Origin: Panopea generosa
Taxonomy: Eukaryota; Mollusca; Bivalvia; Adapedonta; Hiatellidae
Assembly: GCA_029582155.1 (NCBI GenBank)
Contig: CM055895.1
Location: forward strand, 59,807,078 to 59,871,077
Direction of reading: 5' to 3'
DNA length: 64,000 nt
The notes below the pieces were generated by a model. The model saw only the letters and a list, made by a program, of their open reading frames with translations, was not told the origin of the DNA and searched no databases. Below, in pieces: positions 59,240-64,000 of the stretch (position 1 is the first letter of the stretch; each line of letters begins with the position of its first letter). The position numbers were made by a program, and so were the translations under genes.

Positions 59240-60170
59240 TGCATAACAACACATGTGCGACTTAAGAGTAAAAGTCAAATTGTAGACAATGTATATACTA
59301 CGCATGACAAGGCACTGAGGTCAATTGTGTCAGATATTGATATTTATGCGGACCTACATTCTATGCATTTGCAATCAGTGTCATTCCAAAACAATACCGT
59401 GTTTCCAAACTGGTTAAAATCAACAGATATTCTCAATCAATTTCACTGGCAGTGAAATCCATATTACGGGCGCATTGTACCTGGGACTTTTCTTGCCGAA
59501 CTTGTTATAACATGCGGACCTGTAATATATTAGAGTATATTAAACTATATGAATGTTCTCTTGTAGCTAATAAGAGATTTAATACTGGAAGAGCAATACC
59601 GTATAAGTTGCTTGTTAAAACTTGAACAATCATCATGAACGACTCTTAGTGGCTTTTGTTGTAGTTTCTCTATTTTTCTTTATTAATTTTGGTACAAATA
59701 TGCAAAGAGAGAGGATAAAAATGAAATATTGATCATATAAAAGTGTGATAAATAGTCAGTCGACTTATTTTTATCACTCCTTTTTTAGAACATCTATTTG
59801 CTTGCCTGCTTTTTTACAGATGTTTTGAACATAATTGTTAAAATATAAATTGAATTATATATCAGCCCTAAGAAATTTTACAACAACCTGACATCATATG
59901 ATACTATTACTAACATTAAAAGTAAGGTTGTCATCACCTTTTGTCTGACTACGGCCTACTATCGTGTTGTAACACTTTAACCAATAAATCAAAAGGGCAA
60001 TGTGTACTTTTTTTAATAAAATGATAGATGTCATTGATAAAAAACATTAAATAAAAGTGGCCCGAGAATGGGGCCTTGAGGGACACCTATATCTATGTCG
60101 GTTTAGTTTCAAACGACAATGCTTTGAATCAATGACGTTATTGGAGTCTAGTGCATTTGATATATATAGT
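59240..60170 (-). pseudogene. non-LTR retrotransposon fragment (RT), copy B side
   Basis: On the minus strand near 60100-60030 the RT motif IGVPQGPILGPLLFNVF is readable, followed by INDIYHFIKK after a frame change. Further down, near 59650-59300, diverged C-terminal sequence aligns with 40830-41400. The element is 5'-truncated and broken. Confidence 0.7.
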
Positions 60171-60304
60171 GTTTGAGAAAGCATGGTCTTTTGTGAATTC
60201 ACATAGCAATTTATCGAAGACATTTTCAAATTACACCGACATGAGAGTAGTGTCACTTGTTCATGGCGGACATTTTTACTTCAAGCTCAATAAAAGGTAA
60301 ATAA

Positions 60305-63300
60305 AGCAAAATGGGCGTTAATATATCGACTTGGCGAACCAGAGTAGATACATTTAATCAGCCGAGGAAACATAGAAAGACGTCTTCAAACTGTTTTGTC
60401 ACAACGCTCCATATCTCTCATTTTAAGACTTTCTGTATTCATGTCATTGCTCCTGCATGTAAGCGGAGACATAGAGGCCAACCCAGGGCCTCCGAAACAG
60501 TATTCGTCAAGTACAAATTTCTCAAATGTCAGAGAACGCTTTCATTTGCTCAACCCGATAGTAGTAGTGATGCGAGTATGAACAGAGACGATTCACAGAG
60601 CGAGGTTAAAGCGAAGTTGCCGAGCAAAATAAATGTGTTAAGAATGACATCAAAGGTAGACATGATTACGGACTCAATAAACGATCTAAAAACAGAAACG
60701 ATCAACTGAAGCACGAAAATAAGAAAATAAGAAAATAAACGAGAAATTGTATACGCTTACAAATAAAATAGATACACTAGAGAGACATTCTAGAAGCAAT
60801 AATCTGAGAATAAATGGCACTGCATGCAGATACAATGAGAATTGGTCTATATGTGAAGATAAAGTTCGCTCCTTTATAACAAAATGATTTGGAGCTTCCT
60901 GAATGTGAACATGTGGTACTTCAGCGGGCTCATAGACTTAAATCCAATGCTTGGAATAAAAGTACAATCTTTATGAAATTCACCAAATTTAAAGACCGTT
61001 AACATATTTAACGTAAAGCTTCTGAATCATTCGATCGACAATCACCGTTTACATTCAATCAAAACTACACAGAGTGCATAAAACGATACAGACGTGAGCT
61101 CGTGAAAATGATGATTAAGGCAAGGAACTACGGTAAATACGCCGTAGTATACTCCCATATGATAAACTTCCAATTGAAAACAATGTGTATCGATATGATG
61201 ACGAGACATAAAGGTTGCTTTGATTGGTAGAGTCACGGAGACATGTTGGCAGCCAGGAGAAGTCATCACTGCATAAATGGCTAGGAATACTTGAAAGGAT
61301 AGTAGATCGAATGACGTCATGAGAGTGGCAAGCGAAGACAAAGCTGAGGGAGGAAAATCAAACGATGACTAGAAAGCTGGCCAAGGCACACCAAAATGAC
61401 AACGAATTAGCATATCTAAACAGTGAATGTTTTATAAAAAATTGTCACGTTGATCATTGAAGGTTAAAATAATTATTGGGGGATAATGATAATGTAAAAC
61501 ACTATTTGTATAGATATTATAGCTTTAGTTGAGACTTTGAGTAATTTTACTAAATAATGTATTGATTTTCTATAATCAATATATATTTTGATTTCGTTCG
61601 AAATAAAGCAACAAAGTGGTTAGAAATAGTGGAGGTGTAGGAGTGTTTGTTAAAGATTGTCTTATAAAACAAAATCTAGTAAAACGTATATTTAATCATT
61701 CAAATAACTGTGTGATTTTATATCTTGATTGTTCAAATTTTCAAGGTGTGAATGCTATTATGCATATGTGTCACCTGAAGACTACAGTATTTATGATTAC
61801 TTAGCTGATTCCAACGGTATTTTTCTGTTAGAGAATAAATTGAATAAATTATAACCATAACAGTAACAAACATCCTCCATGGTGGGACACAGATTGCTAA
61901 TTAGTTGAACAAAGATAATATTCATTACTGCGAACAACAGGTTTAGAAAATGATCTTATTACGTACAGGAATAAACGAAATGCCGTTTAAACTGATGTAA
62001 ACTTAGAATGCGACAATATGAAACAAAAAAGACAATAATTAATAGATTCGCTTTCCAATTCAACTTCTTTTTTGGAAAACAATCACAACAGTTTTCCCAC
62101 TAAAAGTGTAATATATCGCATGGAGAATTGGTTAACTATTTCAATAAACATTTATACATTGGTGACAACTCTAATATTAAACTCGATCTACAAAATGATT
62201 AAGATTTGATAAATATTTAAATCATCGCAGACGTGCTAAATGGTCCGACTGCAAACGCGGAAATCATATCAGGAATAGATAGCGGTGTTTATCCAGATGC
62301 TTGAGCAGAAAATATTTTATGCCCATTACAGAGGAATTCCGCTTATAGGCATTATGTACAAAATATTTTCTAATATTGTTACGCAAAGAAGTTACAGCTG
62401 GGCTGAACGTGACCATAAGATTGATGAGATCTGGTTATTCTGCAATTGATAATATCTTCTCCTTATAAGCACTTGTACTGAAATATATTTCATAGAAGGG
62501 AGCCAGTTTTACTGTCTTTTCGTAGATTTTAGCAAAGCGTTTGACACTTTAATTTTAGTAGCATTGCGCGAAAATTTTAGCTGTTTTAAACTGTATGTAA
62601 AGTAAAACTAAATCTTCCATACGTACGCCAAATGGCAATACTGAGTAATGTCCATGTAAAAAATGAACGATACAACGGGACATAAGTAGTCTTATTTCAT
62701 TTTCTCTTTATATCAATGACCTTTGTACATTATTTAGAGAAAACTGTGGTACTGGAATATATGTCTCTAATAATATACCTGATATTAGGCATTTATTATT
62801 TGCTGATGATGTAACACGTGTAGCTGAGACTGCGTCATTAATCTTAAGAAGACTGCAATAACTGTATTCAGAAATTGTGTTAAATAAGAATTGGTCGTAC
62901 AGAGGAAATCTCATAAAAAAGACGTCGTAATATAAATCGATTAAGTGTTAATAGTTCTGTAAATAACAGCGTGTCGCTCGGCGAGTACGGACGACTTCCT
63001 TTATGTGTTACTTATCATACAAATTGCATTAAGTACTGGTGTAAAGAATACATATACTTAATTACCAATTTCCAAAACATTGTTATAAAAAGCTTAACGG
63101 TTAAGATGATGTTGGATGAAAAACTTGGCCTTCAAGTGTTAAGAATTTATTGTTTAGATAAGGATTCTGGTACGTTTGGATTTAACAGGAAGTGGGAGAT
63201 ATCAGTATGTTTATTTTAGCATTTCTCAACGACTATCATATTGCATGACCAGTATTGGCATGGTAATATTGTTGAATCAACACGTTGTGAGACTTATAAG

Positions 63301-63740
63301 TATTTCAAAACCTTATTCAGAAAAATACCTTTTTATTGAAATTCCCTTTTCGCACAAAAAACTCTTGCTTGTTGTCGATATTCTAGTCACAAGCTCAAAA
63401 TAAAAACTGGTCGCCACAAAAATATTGAAAAGAAAGATCGAAAGTGTATATATTGTTATATTCATGCAAATATATACATTCCAGAAGACAAATATCATTT
63501 ATTCTTTTTGTGTCCGAGATATGCGGACCTGAGACTACGATAAAAGTCTTGGTATTCCGGTGAAAAATATTTTTATCAGCTACTTCAACTAAATGATACC
63601 TTCAAACTTAGGAAACTAGCTGCAAACATTCACTTTAATTTGGTACGAAACGAATCACAAATATAATAAAAAAATACTAAAATATTTCCACATAAATTGT
63701 ATGCTATATTTCATTTTATATTTTGACACTTCTAAATGTT
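60305..63740 (+). mobile_element. non-LTR retrotransposon, long but decayed, with 2A-like motif
   Basis: Plus-strand pieces follow non-LTR order. There is an N-terminal 2A-like motif (60465-60491), then ORF1-type coiled coil and nucleic-acid-binding region (ERHSRSNNLRI near 60785; VVLQRAHRLKSN near 60914; VKMMIKARNYGKYAVV near 61103). Endonuclease-like GGVGVFVKDCL is near 61630, and a linker HPPWWDTDC-like near 61875. RT motifs FVDFSKAFDT near 62520, SLYINDLC near 62705 and LLFADDVTRVAE near 62795 follow. The C-terminal CPRYADLRL-type region is near 63510. Many stops and frame changes make it inactive. It ends in 42-bp tandem repeats. Confidence 0.8.
60348..60709 (+). pseudogene. ORF1 start of the non-LTR element, with 2A-like peptide
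   Basis: One frame (open 60348-60581) encodes a hydrophobic stretch, SVFMSLLLHVS, directly followed by GDIEANPGP (60465-60491), which fits the D-x-E-x-NPGP consensus of 2A-like translational recoding peptides. A frame change near 60520-60580 leads into an acidic, Ser-rich and coiled-coil-like region that is open to 60709. 2A-like sequences are known at the N-terminus of some non-LTR elements of marine invertebrates. Only the motif was recognised; activity is inference. Confidence 0.7.
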
Positions 63741-63744
63741 CGAA

Positions 63745-63978
63745 AAATAAAGATATGTGTTTTTGGGCCGAAGGACTCTATAAACGAAATAAAGGATGTG
63801 TATTTGGGGCCGAAGGACTCTATTTGCGAAATAAAGGATGTGTATTTTGGGCCGAAGGACTCTATTTACGAAATAAAGGATGTGTATTTGAGGTCAAAGG
63901 ACTCTATTTACGAAATAAAGGATGTGTATTTGGGGCCGAAGGACTCTATTTACGAAATAAAGGATGTGTATTTGACAG
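63745..63978 (+). repeat. 42-bp tandem repeat at the retrotransposon 3' end
   Basis: AAATAAAGGATGTGTATTTG followed by GGGCCGAAGGACTCTATTTACG, about five and a half copies with few differences, ending about 20 bp before the window edge. Confidence 0.92.
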
Positions 63979-64000
63979 TTGTTCGGTCAGCGTTTTTTTC

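Overview
The window looks like nuclear DNA of an animal, most likely a bivalve mollusc. It is AT-rich, its genes are split into short exons with GT..AG introns, and it is crowded with mariner, Tigger-like, hAT, non-LTR and tRNA-derived SINE elements and satellite arrays. The two recognisable host gene families are a cadherin-type membrane protein and a DUR3-like (sodium:solute symporter family) urea transporter. DUR3-like proteins are known from bivalves. The bivalve assignment is inference; there is no rRNA or mitochondrial marker. No bacterial, phage or CRISPR feature is present.

Layout. 1-6240: mostly non-coding, with a diverged long inverted repeat (735-3060) and a dead minus-strand mariner (about 5160-6230) split by a SINE. 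6600-13880: a block of satellite and low-complexity DNA. It holds an array of ~140-bp units, three ACN-trinucleotide tracts and an array of ~51-bp units, with two ~99% identical, inverted 932-bp Tigger-like elements at 8854-9785 and 12947-13878. One trinucleotide segment is present both with and without the element. 15498-25056: a complete eight-exon plus-strand gene whose exon phases join into one 674-codon reading frame. It has a signal peptide, a Ser/Thr-rich mucin-like region, about two degenerate cadherin repeats, one membrane span and a basic tail. Its largest intron holds a TTAA-bounded foldback element that has itself been entered by a mariner. 25600-35800: an 11-bp satellite, small inverted-repeat elements, a decayed hAT transposase, SINEs, a (CTGT)n run and one possible small secreted protein.

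35810-41400 and 51702-60170 hold two same-strand copies of a DUR3-like gene, each followed by a fragment of a non-LTR element on the minus strand. Copy A (35810-39809) is a clear pseudogene: it lacks the 5' exons and one internal exon and carries several stops and frameshifts. Copy B (51702-58060) keeps eight exons, but it has a 34-bp deletion relative to copy A that shifts the frame, and a changed splice acceptor. Both copies carry a Cys-rich insertion between membrane segments. Between them a ~60-bp satellite has been entered by a non-LTR element (about 46725-51472), which itself contains nine ~121-bp satellite units and a 280-bp direct repeat. 60305-63740 is a decayed non-LTR element encoding a 2A-like motif near its N-terminus and ending in 42-bp tandem repeats that run to near the window edge.

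The most interesting items are the mucin-like cadherin gene, the two differently broken DUR3-like copies with their Cys-rich insertion, the 2A motif, and the filled/empty insertion site.
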